64,000 nt of DNA, from assembly GCF_030160715.1 (NCBI RefSeq), contig NZ_BSOW01000028.1, positions 62,001 to 126,000 of the forward strand, written 5' to 3'. The notes under the pieces were generated by a model. It was not told the DNA's origin and did not search any database. It saw nothing but the letters and a program-made list of their open reading frames with translations. Below, piece after piece: positions 9,328-18,049 of this stretch; positions within the stretch are counted from its first letter, which is position 1; each line of letters begins with the position of its first letter. The stretch is from Bradyrhizobium iriomotense (GTDB lineage Bacteria > Pseudomonadota > Alphaproteobacteria > Rhizobiales > Xanthobacteraceae). Made by a program: the position numbers and the translations under genes.

Positions 9328-9389
9328 TGAGCGGTGCAGGCCGGATGGCTAAGCGAGCAGCCATCCGGCCGTTTCGTATTGCACACAGG

Positions 9390-9575
9390 TTATCGGCCGC
9401 GTTCCTGCTGTTTCAACCAACTCTGGTGATCGAAATAATGCGGATCACCGCCGCCGCCATTGATGTAGTGCATCCAGGCGAGGCTTCGTTCGAGTTCGAC
9501 CCGCTCGATGGCCGACAGGCCATCGACACGTTCGCAGAACGGATTCCAGATTTCATGTTCGGGATCGTGGGGCAT
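9390..9575 (-). CDS. Small hypothetical protein (61 aa)
   Basis: A hydrophilic 61-residue frame rich in Glu, His and Trp. It is convergent with the wHTH gene. No family was recognised and no strong ribosome binding site is visible. Its ordinary amino-acid composition and lack of a better frame on the other strand support coding. Confidence 0.4.
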   Translation of the reverse strand: MPHDPEHEIWNPFCERVDGLSAIERVELERSLAWMHYINGGGGDPHYFDHQSWLKQQERGR

Positions 9576-9744
9576 GGCGTGACCTGTTTGCTGATCCCAG
9601 CTTAGTTCGCCGCGTGTCGGCGGGCTATCCGCAGCGGCCCGTGGCTACCAATATTTCTCGGCGACTCCTAGGCATTCCGCTGTTCGCACGCTGTAGCGCG
9701 TCTCACAGTCCATCCATTCTTGCGTCAGAAAAAGGAGCTCAGTT

Positions 9745-10068
9745 ATGCGCACGGCACTCCGCGCCGCCAAGGGCGCGCTCTTCATGGTCTATGTTTCGAT
9801 CGCCATCGCACGAATGGCGCTCGGCACTGTCATGCTCGGCACGGCGCTCTGGCTGGTTTGGCCGGACGGCTCATCGACACTTTGGAACGGCCTGGCGTTC
9901 CTGACCGGCTGGTGGGGTTGTGCAATCATGCTGACCGGCATCGAGCAATTCGCGGAGGCGGTTTCCAAAAACCTGCCGCCGACGAACCCTCACGCCGCAC
10001 CGATGCTTCCGCGACGTCCGGACGAGCGAGAAGCAACCGGCCGAAACGTCGCCCGGATTCGGCGCTAG
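9745..10068 (+). CDS. Small membrane protein (107 aa)
   Basis: Two hydrophobic stretches (about 14-42 and 50-66) predict a small integral membrane protein with a charged C-terminal tail rich in Arg and Pro. AAAAGGAGCT precedes the ATG by about six bases, a good ribosome binding site. No homologous family is recognised. It stands alone, upstream of the convergent ParB-family gene. Confidence 0.6.
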   Translation: MRTALRAAKGALFMVYVSIAIARMALGTVMLGTALWLVWPDGSSTLWNGLAFLTGWWGCAIMLTGIEQFAEAVSKNLPPTNPHAAPMLPRRPDEREATGRNVARIRR

Positions 10069-10242
10069 TCCGGCGCGCTTCAAGCGACAACGGCCGCCGC
10101 GATAGTTTGTACAAACGCAGGAAAGAACAGTCGCGCGGCGCGAGGCTCTCCCCTCGCAGTCAGGCTGGCGTGTGCTCGGTCGGCAGTGCTTGAGCTAGGA
10201 CGCAACAACGCGATTGCCCGGCAGGGCTCCACCAATAAGAAA

Positions 10243-10266
10243 GCCGCGTCCTCGTCAGGACGCGGC
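10243..10266 (-). terminator. Intrinsic terminator for the ParB-family gene
   Basis: Perfect 10-bp stem GCCGCGTCCT / AGGACGCGGC with a four-base loop. On the minus strand it is followed by TTTCTTATT, so it ends transcription of the parB-like gene about 100 bases upstream. Confidence 0.75.
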
Positions 10267-10367
10267 CCCTCTTGTGCATGATCACAGACTACAGTTTTGA
10301 TCGCACAGTTCAACATAAACATCCTTTGGCTGCCGATGCCCGAGCCTCTGTCTGCATACAAGACAAA

Positions 10368-12254
10368 TCAGATCGATCGCAGCACTTCGGGCAGCCAGCC
10401 TTTCCCGGCCAGCAGTTGCTCGGCACGCTGGGCCATCGCCTGCTTCTTGAGACCCGCGATCTGCCGGGCGGCGTCATCGCCCGCGCCTTCCCTCACCGCT
10501 TCGGCGATCAACTCCTTGCTGACGCGGCCGAGATAATTGGTAACGGTCGGTTGCCAGTAGCGGATCATGTCATGCGGCATGGCCCTCGCCAATATCGCCG
10601 CATGCTCGAACACCGATTTCCGGTCGCCCCAGTCGGGACCATGCACGGCGTTGAGCGACTGCGCGGCGCAATGCGCCAGCAGGGAAAGCAAATCGTCCAT
10701 GCTGAGCGACGAGACGAACGCCCACAGAGCCTCGCCTTCCTGCGGCATCCGGTCCATCCACATACGATGCCGCTCGGCAATGGCACGTCCGGCGATGCTT
10801 TCGTCAAGCACTGGACCACGGGACGATTGCAGTCCCTGCGCCACCCTGATCTCAAGGCACGAATGCCTGCCGTGATAGAAGGTCCGCGCCGCCAGCACAT
10901 GGACGACGGCGATCAAGGCAAGTTCGGGAGCCTGCGCGAGATCGTTCTGCAACGCTGCCGTCCGGTGTGCGGTCAGTTCGGTGACCAAGGCGGCGGAAAG
11001 CCCCTCGGTGCCGGTGGCGGGTTTCGGCGCGGCCTCGGCTTCTTCGTTGCCATTGCCGCTGTCCTCGCCCTCACCTTCTTCTGGCCGTTCATCCTCGGGC
11101 CGCAGATAGCCGCGCTCGATGCGGGCTTCACCGTCATGGCCGAGCGCGATGAACACACCCGCGCGGCCGATGTCCTCAGGCCGAAAGACTTCCGCGGTCA
11201 GGACGGCGATTTCCTGTTCGAGGCGCTCGATTTCGTTAAGAGTGTCCTCGGACGCGTCGTTCTGCTCGGCTTCGTTGGTGATGATCTCAAGCCGCTCTTG
11301 CAGGCTTTCAAACTTCTGTTGATCCTCAGGAGTCAGTTCCTTCGGCACGGTGTCGATAGTGGCCATCGAGGATGTGCTGCGATAATCGAACTGGGCTGCA
11401 ACTTCCACCCACTTCCAGCCTTCGGCCGTAACGGCCTCGGCCACGGATTGGAGCTTCGCGCACACGAGGCGGTTGAGCAGGGCCGCATCGGCGAGATAGC
11501 TTCCGTCCTCGTCGAACAGGTCGCGGATCACCGTGCCGCCTGCTTTCTCGTACGCCTCGACGCCGATAAACACCACGCGGCGGTCGCTGATGGACACATG
11601 CCCTTCGGTGAGCGCCCGCAGGATCGCGCGGCGGCTGTGGTCGTAGGTGAGACCAGCCCAGACCTCCTCCTGCCGCTTGTGATCGTCGGTGACGGTAAAG
11701 GCAGTCAGTTGTTCGAGGTTCATCTCGCCTGCGCGATAGAGAGTGAGCAGGGCAGGACTTACCGCCCCAAGCTTAAGCCGCTGCTTGACGACGGCAGGCG
11801 TGACGCCAAACCGCGCGGCGATATCGTCGGCGCTCATGCCTTGCTCGTTGTGAAGCTCGGCAAAGGCTTCGTATTCGTCGGCGGGATGCATGTTGCTGCG
11901 GATGGCATTTTCGGCGAGGCTGATCTCGGTCGGATTATGCTCGGTGTCCAGAACGCAGGGGATCGGCTCGTCCTTCCTGATCTCCTTGCGCTTCACGCGA
12001 AGCAACTGCGCAAGGCGGCGTCCCTCGCCTGCATTGACCAGATAATGGCCGGTCGGCTTGTCCTTGGCACCGCGTTCGGGCTCGACGATCGGGAATTGCA
12101 GCATGCCGAGGGATGCGATGCTGGCGGCGAGCGCCTCGATCTCCGCAGGCGTGTGCGGCATCTTGCGCACATTCTTCGGCGACTTCTTGAGTTTGCCAAG
12201 CGGCACCATCACGATGTTGCGCGCTTCGGCGGGAATGTTCTTTCTGTTGCTCAT
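10368..12254 (-). CDS. ParB/RepB/Spo0J-family DNA-binding protein
   Basis: A 628-residue ParB-like protein. The N-terminal ParB/sulfiredoxin-like nuclease fold carries the family motifs VNAGEGRRLAQL (corresponding to GERR box) and EISLAENAIRSNMHPADEYEAF, followed by a helix-turn-helix (MSADDIAARFGVTPAVVKQRLKL, quoted in part). A long acidic, Glu-rich linker and an alanine-rich C-terminal region follow. It is about twice the length of chromosomal ParB, as in the large ParB proteins of rhizobial plasmids and islands. The ATG at 12254 is preceded by AAGGAAAA; the frame stays open 16 codons further. No parA partner is adjacent, so regulation rather than partition is possible. Confidence 0.85.
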   Translation of the reverse strand: MSNRKNIPAEARNIVMVPLGKLKKSPKNVRKMPHTPAEIEALAASIASLGMLQFPIVEPERGAKDKPTGHYLVNAGEGRRLAQLLRVKRKEIRKDEPIPCVLDTEHNPTEISLAENAIRSNMHPADEYEAFAELHNEQGMSADDIAARFGVTPAVVKQRLKLGAVSPALLTLYRAGEMNLEQLTAFTVTDDHKRQEEVWAGLTYDHSRRAILRALTEGHVSISDRRVVFIGVEAYEKAGGTVIRDLFDEDGSYLADAALLNRLVCAKLQSVAEAVTAEGWKWVEVAAQFDYRSTSSMATIDTVPKELTPEDQQKFESLQERLEIITNEAEQNDASEDTLNEIERLEQEIAVLTAEVFRPEDIGRAGVFIALGHDGEARIERGYLRPEDERPEEGEGEDSGNGNEEAEAAPKPATGTEGLSAALVTELTAHRTAALQNDLAQAPELALIAVVHVLAARTFYHGRHSCLEIRVAQGLQSSRGPVLDESIAGRAIAERHRMWMDRMPQEGEALWAFVSSLSMDDLLSLLAHCAAQSLNAVHGPDWGDRKSVFEHAAILARAMPHDMIRYWQPTVTNYLGRVSKELIAEAVREGAGDDAARQIAGLKKQAMAQRAEQLLAGKGWLPEVLRSI

Positions 12255-12416
12255 GGTTTTTTCCTTGTTGGCTGGGGTTGTGCGCGGCCAAAAAGCCGCC
12301 ATAACCCCTGCCTCGCGGCGAGCAGCGGGTGTGCAAGCGGAGCGGGTGCCTTCGCGGGGACCCGGCTGCAGGGAGCTCTTGCGACCGAAGCTGGGCGGAA
12401 GGCCACCCCGTAGCGC

Positions 12417-12494
12417 GCCGAGGGCGGGGCCCTAAGCCTCACGCCGCAGCAGCGGCGACAAGAATGCGCTGAGAAGAAGAAGCGCGCAGCGCTC
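12417..12494. repeat. Imperfect direct repeat, copy A
   Basis: About 78 bp shared with copy B at 13208-13287. Common words are CGAGGGCG, CCCTAAGC, CACGCCGCAGCAGCGGCGA and GAGAAGAAGA. The pair brackets the gene at 12625-13176. Confidence 0.6.
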
Positions 12495-12624
12495 AATAAC
12501 AGAAGTATCTCCCGGCTTCGCTAACTGGGTGGCGCGCAGGATGCACCATCTGTCGGATTGGCTGACATCGAAGCATCGAACACGATTCTTGAATGCAGCT
12601 TGTGATTGTGGAACACTAACCGCA

Positions 12625-13176
12625 ATGAAAGCACATTCAACAGATCCACTGTCTAAGCGTTCCAAACGTACAGCGGCGAAGCAAGCACTCGACCAAGCGT
12701 ATGAGGACGGTTACGCAGCGGCCATTGGCGACGTAAAGCGGTTTCTCGAAGAATCGGCAGCAGCGGATCGGCGACTTTTCGAGGCGGCGGCGGCAGCGGA
12801 TCGGCGACGTTCCGAGGAAGCAGCAGCGGACTGGCGACGACATTTCGAGGAAATAGCAGCAGAAGAGCGGCGACGTTTCGAGGAAGCACCAGAGCACCAC
12901 CGGAGAGGTTTCGGTCAACCGACACTGACGAATCTTATCTTGCAACTGCTAGCCGAGCATCCAGACGGAAGGACGGCGAGGGATATCAAGGACTGGTTCA
13001 AAGCGACGGATAGCCGCTTTTTCGTCAAGACAGATTTCGAGGCTAGCAATGCGGTCGCCGTCGCACTTTCTAGAATCAAGTCGAAATCCGGCCTGATCGA
13101 GCACAGACACGGCAAGTGGTTCATCCGGCGCGAGAACAACCAAGACACGGCAGACAACTCAGGCGAGATTTTGTGA
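12625..13176 (+). CDS. Repeat-containing coiled-coil protein with C-terminal winged helix
   Basis: A 183-residue protein starting at the ATG at 12625, with no obvious ribosome binding site. Residues about 34-90 hold five imperfect repeats of roughly 11 residues (pattern AA.DRR.FEEA), predicted to form one charged helix or coiled coil. Residues about 100-170 look like a winged-helix domain (TLTNLILQLLAEHPDGRTAR, then a basic HGKWFIRR end). The protein may sense or bridge DNA. It is isolated between two copies of a direct repeat, which suggests it arrived as a unit. No named family is recognised. Confidence 0.65.
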   Translation: MKAHSTDPLSKRSKRTAAKQALDQAYEDGYAAAIGDVKRFLEESAAADRRLFEAAAAADRRRSEEAAADWRRHFEEIAAEERRRFEEAPEHHRRGFGQPTLTNLILQLLAEHPDGRTARDIKDWFKATDSRFFVKTDFEASNAVAVALSRIKSKSGLIEHRHGKWFIRRENNQDTADNSGEIL

Positions 13177-13207
13177 CGTACGCGCTGTGTGGGCCTGGCC
13201 CAGCGCC

Positions 13208-13287
13208 GCGTCGAGGGCGTAGCCCTAAGCGATCACGCCGCAGCAGCGGCGAAACAATGCTTTTGAGAAGAAGACGCGCGCGCGGTT
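13208..13287. repeat. Imperfect direct repeat, copy B
   Basis: Partner of the repeat at 12417-12494, in the same orientation, beginning 30 bases after the stop of the repeat-containing wHTH gene. Confidence 0.6.
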
Positions 13288-13374
13288 CGCCAAAAGAAAT
13301 TGGCCGCTATACGCGGGAAAGCCAACCGATTATGCTCAGTCCGATCTTTGTCGTACATGACCCGTAATGAATCG

Positions 13375-13962
13375 ATGCGATGCCTCATAGTCAAAGCTCA
13401 CCCGCTTGACGCATCTTTTTGCCAAACGCTTTCCGATGCTGCCGTCGAATTCCTGACGGCTGCGGGGCATGAATGCCGCTTGGTCGATTTGTATCAATCC
13501 AACTTTGCGCCCGCCCTCACCAAACGCGAGCGTCAGAGCTACTATTCCAATTTCGACGCCTCCGCGATAACGCGCGAAATCGATGACCTGCTTTGGGCCG
13601 AAGCCATCGTGCTTGTCTTCCCAACCTGGTGGTTCGGATTTCCGGCCATCCTCAAAGGTTGGTTCGACAGGGTTTGGGCCCCTGGCGTTGCCTACGACCA
13701 TGCCCCCGATCTGGGCGCCATACGGCCACGCCTCAACGATTTGAGACGAGTCGTTGGCATCACGACCTTGGGATCGCCATGGTGGGTGGATTGGCTTTTG
13801 CTTCGCCAGCCTGTTCGGCGCATCCTCAAAACGGCGATACTGGGCACGTGCGCGCCTAAGGCGGCACTCACATTCCTGCCGTTTTACAAGGCCGAGAAAC
13901 TTTCCCAGCAGGACGTCCAGGCAGCCGTCGCTCGAATGAAGAATGTACTCAGGCGCATCTAG
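13375..13962 (+). CDS. NAD(P)H:quinone reductase-like flavodoxin-fold protein
   Basis: A 195-residue protein of the flavodoxin-like NAD(P)H dehydrogenase (quinone)/MdaB group, which reduces quinones with bound FMN or FAD. The N-terminus has the nucleotide-binding strand CLIVKAHPLDASFCQTL, and the conserved FPTWWFGFPAILKGWFDRVW (about 78-97) forms the flavin pocket and dimer contact; ITTLGSPWW follows. Length agrees with the family (190-210). ATG 13375 was chosen over an upstream in-frame ATG because the conserved fold begins immediately after it. It is a metabolic gene standing alone among mobile-element genes. Confidence 0.88.
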   Translation: MRCLIVKAHPLDASFCQTLSDAAVEFLTAAGHECRLVDLYQSNFAPALTKRERQSYYSNFDASAITREIDDLLWAEAIVLVFPTWWFGFPAILKGWFDRVWAPGVAYDHAPDLGAIRPRLNDLRRVVGITTLGSPWWVDWLLLRQPVRRILKTAILGTCAPKAALTFLPFYKAEKLSQQDVQAAVARMKNVLRRI

Positions 13963-14451
13963 TCGCCTATAGGCCCGACCAACGATGCTGCGAAAGGCGT
14001 GCGCCGCCTTGTCCTCCGAAGCCTTGGCGTAGGAGGAGGCGCATCGCCCCCCTGAAATGGCACCCGGGCCGCGTGAGCATAGCGACCCGAAGGGGCACGC
14101 GGAACGAGTGCAGCGACGCGACCGGTTAAAAGGGCACCCGGGAACGCGGCAGTGATAGCGTTCGCCGGCATACTTCATGACGGCGAGCCGCTTTTCCGAG
14201 TGCCCCCGGCAAGGCGCACATCAGTTCTTGCGCGATGGGATCGTTACCCGAATGGGCCGGGGCGCAGACCCGGCAAGCGCAGCTCGTAGAGCCCGCTCCG
14301 CGCAGCGGACGCGCCCAGATCCAGTGAGAAACACGCCCGGTGGCGCTTCAGGAGCACCACGTGGTGCAGATTTTGGGACTACCCGAGACTTTCGTCATTC
14401 GCCAACCTGAGACCGACCAAAACAGGGCTGATCAAGTTCCAAGGAGATGTT
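13963..14451. repeat. Non-coding stretch with interspersed palindromic repeats
   Basis: No convincing gene. At about 14018-14046 lies an imperfect palindrome whose reverse complement contains CTACGCCAAGGCTTCGG, almost the same as CTACGCCAAAGCTTCGGCGGG at 31090-31110. Two further words, GGCACCCGGG at 14058-14067 and 14134-14143, bracket a GC-rich stretch. These look like dispersed REP-like elements. Confidence 0.4.
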
Positions 14452-14742
14452 ATGCGAAAGCTGCCGCTTGACCCTGATGTCGCGGAACTGGCCCCAGCCG
14501 ATTCAACACTGACACCCTATGACTTCGAACATATTGTCACGTACATGCGCCTGCTGGATGCTGATGCCCAGGGCACCGATTGGCAGCAAGCCACCAAAAT
14601 TGTGTTGCGTATCGATCCTGCTCGCGAACCGCAACGTGCCCGTCATGCCTATGACAGCCACCTTGCTCGTGCCAGGTGGATAATTGATCAGGGGTATCGG
14701 CATCTCTTGGGAGCTGAATCCCTCGCCCGCTCTGATCATTGA
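14452..14742 (+). CDS. Short DUF2285-like protein
   Basis: A 96-residue protein with the pattern LDPDVAELAPAD, LTPYDFEHIVTYMRLLDADA, IDPAREPQRARHAYDSHLAR and a C-terminal WIIDQGYRHLL. I recognise this layout from short DUF2285-type proteins common on rhizobial integrative elements, where DUF2285 is a DNA-binding domain also found in regulators such as RovC and the excision activator FseA. AAGGAGATGTT precedes the ATG. It is probably a small DNA-binding regulator of the element; the family link comes from memory of sequence patterns, not from a search. Confidence 0.65.
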   Translation: MRKLPLDPDVAELAPADSTLTPYDFEHIVTYMRLLDADAQGTDWQQATKIVLRIDPAREPQRARHAYDSHLARARWIIDQGYRHLLGAESLARSDH

Positions 14743-14837
14743 CATCATGCTTTGCGAGGCCGAAGGGTTTGGGCACGCGATCGGAGCGCCGCACCTGATT
14801 TTCGCGCTGCGCGCTCTTTCGAGCTTGAGGTACGTCA

Positions 14838-15578
14838 ATGCCGGATGCATTCGGAGGCGAATGGCTAGTCCCGTTTCGCGGGAGGAACCACTCGGGCGCC
14901 TTTACCCAAAACTTCTTGTGGAAGCGCCAGAACGTCTACGTGATGGATAACCATCGCGCGGCGCTGTGGTGCTGGCTGCAACATATCGATCCCAAACAGC
15001 GGTATTCTCTCTTTCACGTGGATCAGCACTACGACACGCTTGTCAGCCGGATGACGACATGGCTGGACAATCTGCCGGGCGACTGGGGTCTCGGCATCGA
15101 TGAGTATCTGGCGCGCAAGGTCAAACACCTGGATATTCCGCAGCCGCTCCCTCTGTTTGGCTGGGATAATTATCTATCCATTTTCTTGGCCGTGTTCGGA
15201 AACGCGATGGACGCCGCCTATTTCGCGACCCATGGTAAGGGCACGACGCCAAAGTGCGAGCATATGACCTGCGATCTCTGGGGTCTGCCCTCCAACCTCG
15301 ATTATTGGTTGAACGAATCTCCGGCCCCGTGGATTTTCAACCTCGATCTGGACTACTTCTTTTGGCACGGAGCCGACAACGATCCTCCCCGGTGCATGAT
15401 GTCCGAGGCATACATATCGCGTTTGATGAAGACCGTCAGCGTTCACTTGAGTAGCGGCAAGATCAGCGTGCTGACGATCGCGATCTCACCCGAATATTGT
15501 GGTGGCTGGGAACAGAGCGAGGCGGTCCTGGATCTCGTCTTGAAACCTCTTGGAATCGAATTCGCCCTTCCCCGCTGA
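14838..15578 (+). CDS. UPF0489/arginase-fold protein
   Basis: A 246-residue protein of the UPF0489 family, which has an arginase-like fold and includes peptide arginases that turn arginine into ornithine in RiPP precursors. The metal-binding motif FHVDQHYDT (about 56-64) and the later FNLDLDYFFWHGADN (about 168-182) supply the expected Asp/His ligands. GAGG sits about seven bases before the ATG. No RiPP precursor or maturation enzyme is visible nearby, so the substrate is unknown. It ends immediately at the stop of a convergent gene. Confidence 0.75.
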   Translation: MPDAFGGEWLVPFRGRNHSGAFTQNFLWKRQNVYVMDNHRAALWCWLQHIDPKQRYSLFHVDQHYDTLVSRMTTWLDNLPGDWGLGIDEYLARKVKHLDIPQPLPLFGWDNYLSIFLAVFGNAMDAAYFATHGKGTTPKCEHMTCDLWGLPSNLDYWLNESPAPWIFNLDLDYFFWHGADNDPPRCMMSEAYISRLMKTVSVHLSSGKISVLTIAISPEYCGGWEQSEAVLDLVLKPLGIEFALPR

Positions 15579-16559
15579 CTATCGCTTCGTCAGCGACGCA
15601 AGCTTGGATGGGTCAAATTCCCAGAAGCTCGGATCGTCGCTCTTGGCAAAATCGTCATACGAGCGATCACCGATTAGGATTGGCCACATCCACCAATTCG
15701 GACTCATGCATGATGCGACCAGATAGGTTTCATCCGGCCGGTCTTCGCGCGCCTTGGCCAACGGTACGTAGACGTCGGCCACAATGGAGGGATTGGTAAG
15801 CTGGATATCGTTCTGCTCCAGCACCAAGATCGATTTGGCACCCTCGTTCGCTTTCCACGCGGCAAGCTTCGGAAATTTCTTGTCGATCGCAGCCTGCATC
15901 CGGTCCCTGCGCAGCTTTTCGATATCATCCACTGTATGCCGGATCTGGAAATACTTGCCGGGAACAATTGGCGGCTCGAAGCGGCAAAGGGCCACATCAA
16001 ACGGCACGTTCGGCGGCCGTGTAGGGCCAACACCGTTTCCCTTGTAGTCCGGGTAAGGACGCTTGGGGATCGTCGGCGCGGTCGTCTTGACCCAGTCAAT
16101 GATTGCCTGCTGAATCGCCGAAAGTTCAGCCGGCTTGCGCCCATTGAGCGAATTGATCGGCAGGTAGAGTTCGAACAGCGCATCCGTTCCGAGCGCATCT
16201 TTGAGCGCGGTCGTGATCGGTGCGAAGAGCTTCTCGGTCTGCGCCTCCATGCGTATGTGGCCATCGAACGGCTCGATACCGGTATGTTCGAGCGCATAAA
16301 GCTGACTGCCCAGATCAAAGACCACCTCGACCGGGTGCTGGTGATTTTCCAGCTCGGGCCACCGGAGGTTTGCGCGCACTTGCTGTTCGCGCTCTTCGAG
16401 ACGGCGCACGATCGCGTCACAGACCTTACCTTCATTGAAGCTGAGATGCTTTTTCTTGGGCGGACCGTCAAACCGCGCGCGAAGCATCTCCGAAAGCTTC
16501 GCTGCTTCGAGCACCGTTAGGCTGCCTAATTGATTTACCAGTCCCGGCAGATCAGCCAT
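15579..16559 (-). CDS. Unknown protein with ribosomal L7/L12-like N-terminus
   Basis: A 326-residue protein. Residues 1-28, beginning MADLPGLVNQLGSLTVLEAA, closely match the N-terminal dimerisation segment of alphaproteobacterial L7/L12, which anchors L12 to L10 on the ribosomal stalk. The remaining 300 residues do not resemble L12: a charged helix (about 40-70), then an alpha/beta region ending WEFDPSKLASLTKR. The ATG at 16559 was chosen because the L12-like segment starts there; it overlaps the upstream gene by eight bases, implying coupling. It is the last gene of a minus-strand operon that also encodes a RelA/SpoT protein. Stalk binding is inference. Confidence 0.7.
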   Translation of the reverse strand: MADLPGLVNQLGSLTVLEAAKLSEMLRARFDGPPKKKHLSFNEGKVCDAIVRRLEEREQQVRANLRWPELENHQHPVEVVFDLGSQLYALEHTGIEPFDGHIRMEAQTEKLFAPITTALKDALGTDALFELYLPINSLNGRKPAELSAIQQAIIDWVKTTAPTIPKRPYPDYKGNGVGPTRPPNVPFDVALCRFEPPIVPGKYFQIRHTVDDIEKLRRDRMQAAIDKKFPKLAAWKANEGAKSILVLEQNDIQLTNPSIVADVYVPLAKAREDRPDETYLVASCMSPNWWMWPILIGDRSYDDFAKSDDPSFWEFDPSKLASLTKR

Positions 16560-17370
16560 GACTCGCCCGTTCTTTGAAAAGTTGTTCGAAAGCCTTGGCG
16601 ACAGCTTCGCGGCCCGGCACTGAATCTTCCTCGAAAAGAATTCGGCTGTCTTCGGGTAGGGTAAAGGCCGGGCGAGCGATACGTACAAGCAAGTAGCAAA
16701 TGGCGTAGACACTCAGGGTCGTAAAGAACGTGCGCATCAATGCATCATGCACGTACACTGGCCCATTGCTCTCCCAGAGAGCGCCATCGCTTGAATCGGG
16801 ACGCGAATGCGTAAAATTGCACAACTGACGAAATGTATTGCTGGCAAGCTCGTCGTCGGCAAGCAGCCAGTTGCACTGTTCCTGACTCAGCATCCCGCGC
16901 AGCCGTTTTCTGACACGCGTGAAGCCGAATTCTGAGCCGCTGGTTTTCCATGTGACGTAATCGGCGTCGGTCGGTTTCAGATTGCCGTATGAACCGATCA
17001 TAACCAGTTCGAGCGCCACGCGAAGTTCAGCCATGGCGGCTCGGTAGTAACCGTGCAACAGGAGAAAATTGACGCACTGAAAGGCATCGGCGGCGTCCAG
17101 CATGCAGTTGTAGAGCTCATCGGGATGATCGGGGTCACCTATGGCAGAAATCCAGTCGCTCCACAGGCTGTAGAGTAGCTTCAGCCGGATGCCATTGTGG
17201 TCTGACGTGCGAATGGCCACGTCGTCGGTAAGATGAGTAATGCCGGCCCATGTTCGCTCGTCAATCAAGTCGGTCGGCGCAATATCGTCCCCGTCGCTGA
17301 CCGCAAAATCATTGGGTTCAAGTTGATGCCTGACAGCGCGGAAGTCTGTCAGAGGCAGCTTTCTCGTCAT
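16552..17370 (-). CDS. Hypothetical protein, mostly helical
   Basis: A 272-residue protein without a family I recognise. The middle (about 90-135) is helical and partly hydrophobic (CVNFLLLHGYYRAAMAELRV), and residues about 215-235 form another hydrophobic stretch (TLSVYAICYLLVRIA). NFTHSRPDSSD near 190 could be a catalytic or binding loop. It lies 28 bases after the RelA/SpoT-domain gene and overlaps the start of the L7/L12-like gene, so it is probably the third gene of the same operon. Confidence 0.65.
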   Translation of the reverse strand: MTRKLPLTDFRAVRHQLEPNDFAVSDGDDIAPTDLIDERTWAGITHLTDDVAIRTSDHNGIRLKLLYSLWSDWISAIGDPDHPDELYNCMLDAADAFQCVNFLLLHGYYRAAMAELRVALELVMIGSYGNLKPTDADYVTWKTSGSEFGFTRVRKRLRGMLSQEQCNWLLADDELASNTFRQLCNFTHSRPDSSDGALWESNGPVYVHDALMRTFFTTLSVYAICYLLVRIARPAFTLPEDSRILFEEDSVPGREAVAKAFEQLFKERASHG

Positions 17371-17398
17371 GGGCGTTCCGTGGCATGGCCGGCGCGGG

Positions 17399-18049
17399 TC
17401 AATGGGTGGCGCCGCCCGTAGTGCCGGCGCGCTCCCGAAACAGGTCGTCGAACATCTTATCCGCGCCCCACGCTTGGGCCGACGTGTAGGCGAGACTGCG
17501 CGTTTGCTGCGGCGTCAGAGGAGCTTCGCCCGGTTTGTAGCCGAGATCATGCTCGGCTTCGGACCAGGCGTGCTCGAACAACGTCTTCACCTGCAACTCA
17601 AAGAAACGCGGGATCATTTCTTTCGGCCATCCGGCGCTGATGACATCGGACGGTATTGCGAGAATGTAGTGCCGTCCGAAATAGCCGAATTCCCAATGGG
17701 ACTCGGGCACATGGTCCCGATACTCTATGGGTCTGAACCATTGCTGGATCAGCGGATCAAGCCGGGCAACATCCGACTGGTAGTATGTGATGATGCGCGC
17801 GCCGACCTGGTCCTGTATTTCGGCCAAGGGCTCCTGATATTTCGGCTTTCCGTCGGCCAGCTTGGTCGCCTTGGCGACAAATCGATCGATGTCCTTTGGA
17901 CGTGCCGAGATCCGGTCAATTCTCGGTTGCCCTTCCAGGCAGCGAGACAGATAGGCGCGCAGCTCGTCGGCGAGCGGAGTGAGGACTTTTTCGTAGCGCT
18001 CTTTATACTGCACCCTGAGATCATCAGGCTTTTGGCTTGAGCTTGTCAT
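17399..18049 (-). CDS. Small RelA/SpoT-domain protein
   Basis: A 216-residue protein built around one RelA/SpoT nucleotidyltransferase domain, the fold that makes (p)ppGpp and, in toxins, (p)ppApp or pyrophosphorylates tRNA. Visible motifs are SARPKDIDRFVAKA (about 48-61), the DQVGARIITYY strand (about 81-91) carrying the metal-binding Asp, and FELQVKTLFEHAWSEAEHD (about 151-169) with the Glu and Gln of the synthetase core. There is no HD hydrolase domain, TGS or ACT. Its start overlaps the upstream gene by 26 bases. Within a defence-like region it may be an abortive-infection alarmone or toxin effector. Confidence 0.82.
   Translation of the reverse strand: MTSSSQKPDDLRVQYKERYEKVLTPLADELRAYLSRCLEGQPRIDRISARPKDIDRFVAKATKLADGKPKYQEPLAEIQDQVGARIITYYQSDVARLDPLIQQWFRPIEYRDHVPESHWEFGYFGRHYILAIPSDVISAGWPKEMIPRFFELQVKTLFEHAWSEAEHDLGYKPGEAPLTPQQTRSLAYTSAQAWGADKMFDDLFRERAGTTGGATH

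Noticed and set aside
10272-12413. Long open frame (about 713 codons) on the plus strand
   Set aside because: It is the antisense shadow of the ParB-family gene. Its peptide is rich in Gly, His and Arg with no domain, while the minus strand has clear ParB motifs.
14178-14410. Plus-strand frame of 77 codons
   Set aside because: Arg/Gly/Ala-rich composition typical of a chance frame in GC-rich DNA, no ribosome binding site and no pattern.
15579-16559. True ribosomal protein L7/L12
   Set aside because: Only the first 28 residues match; the hinge and C-terminal domain are absent and the protein is 326 residues long.
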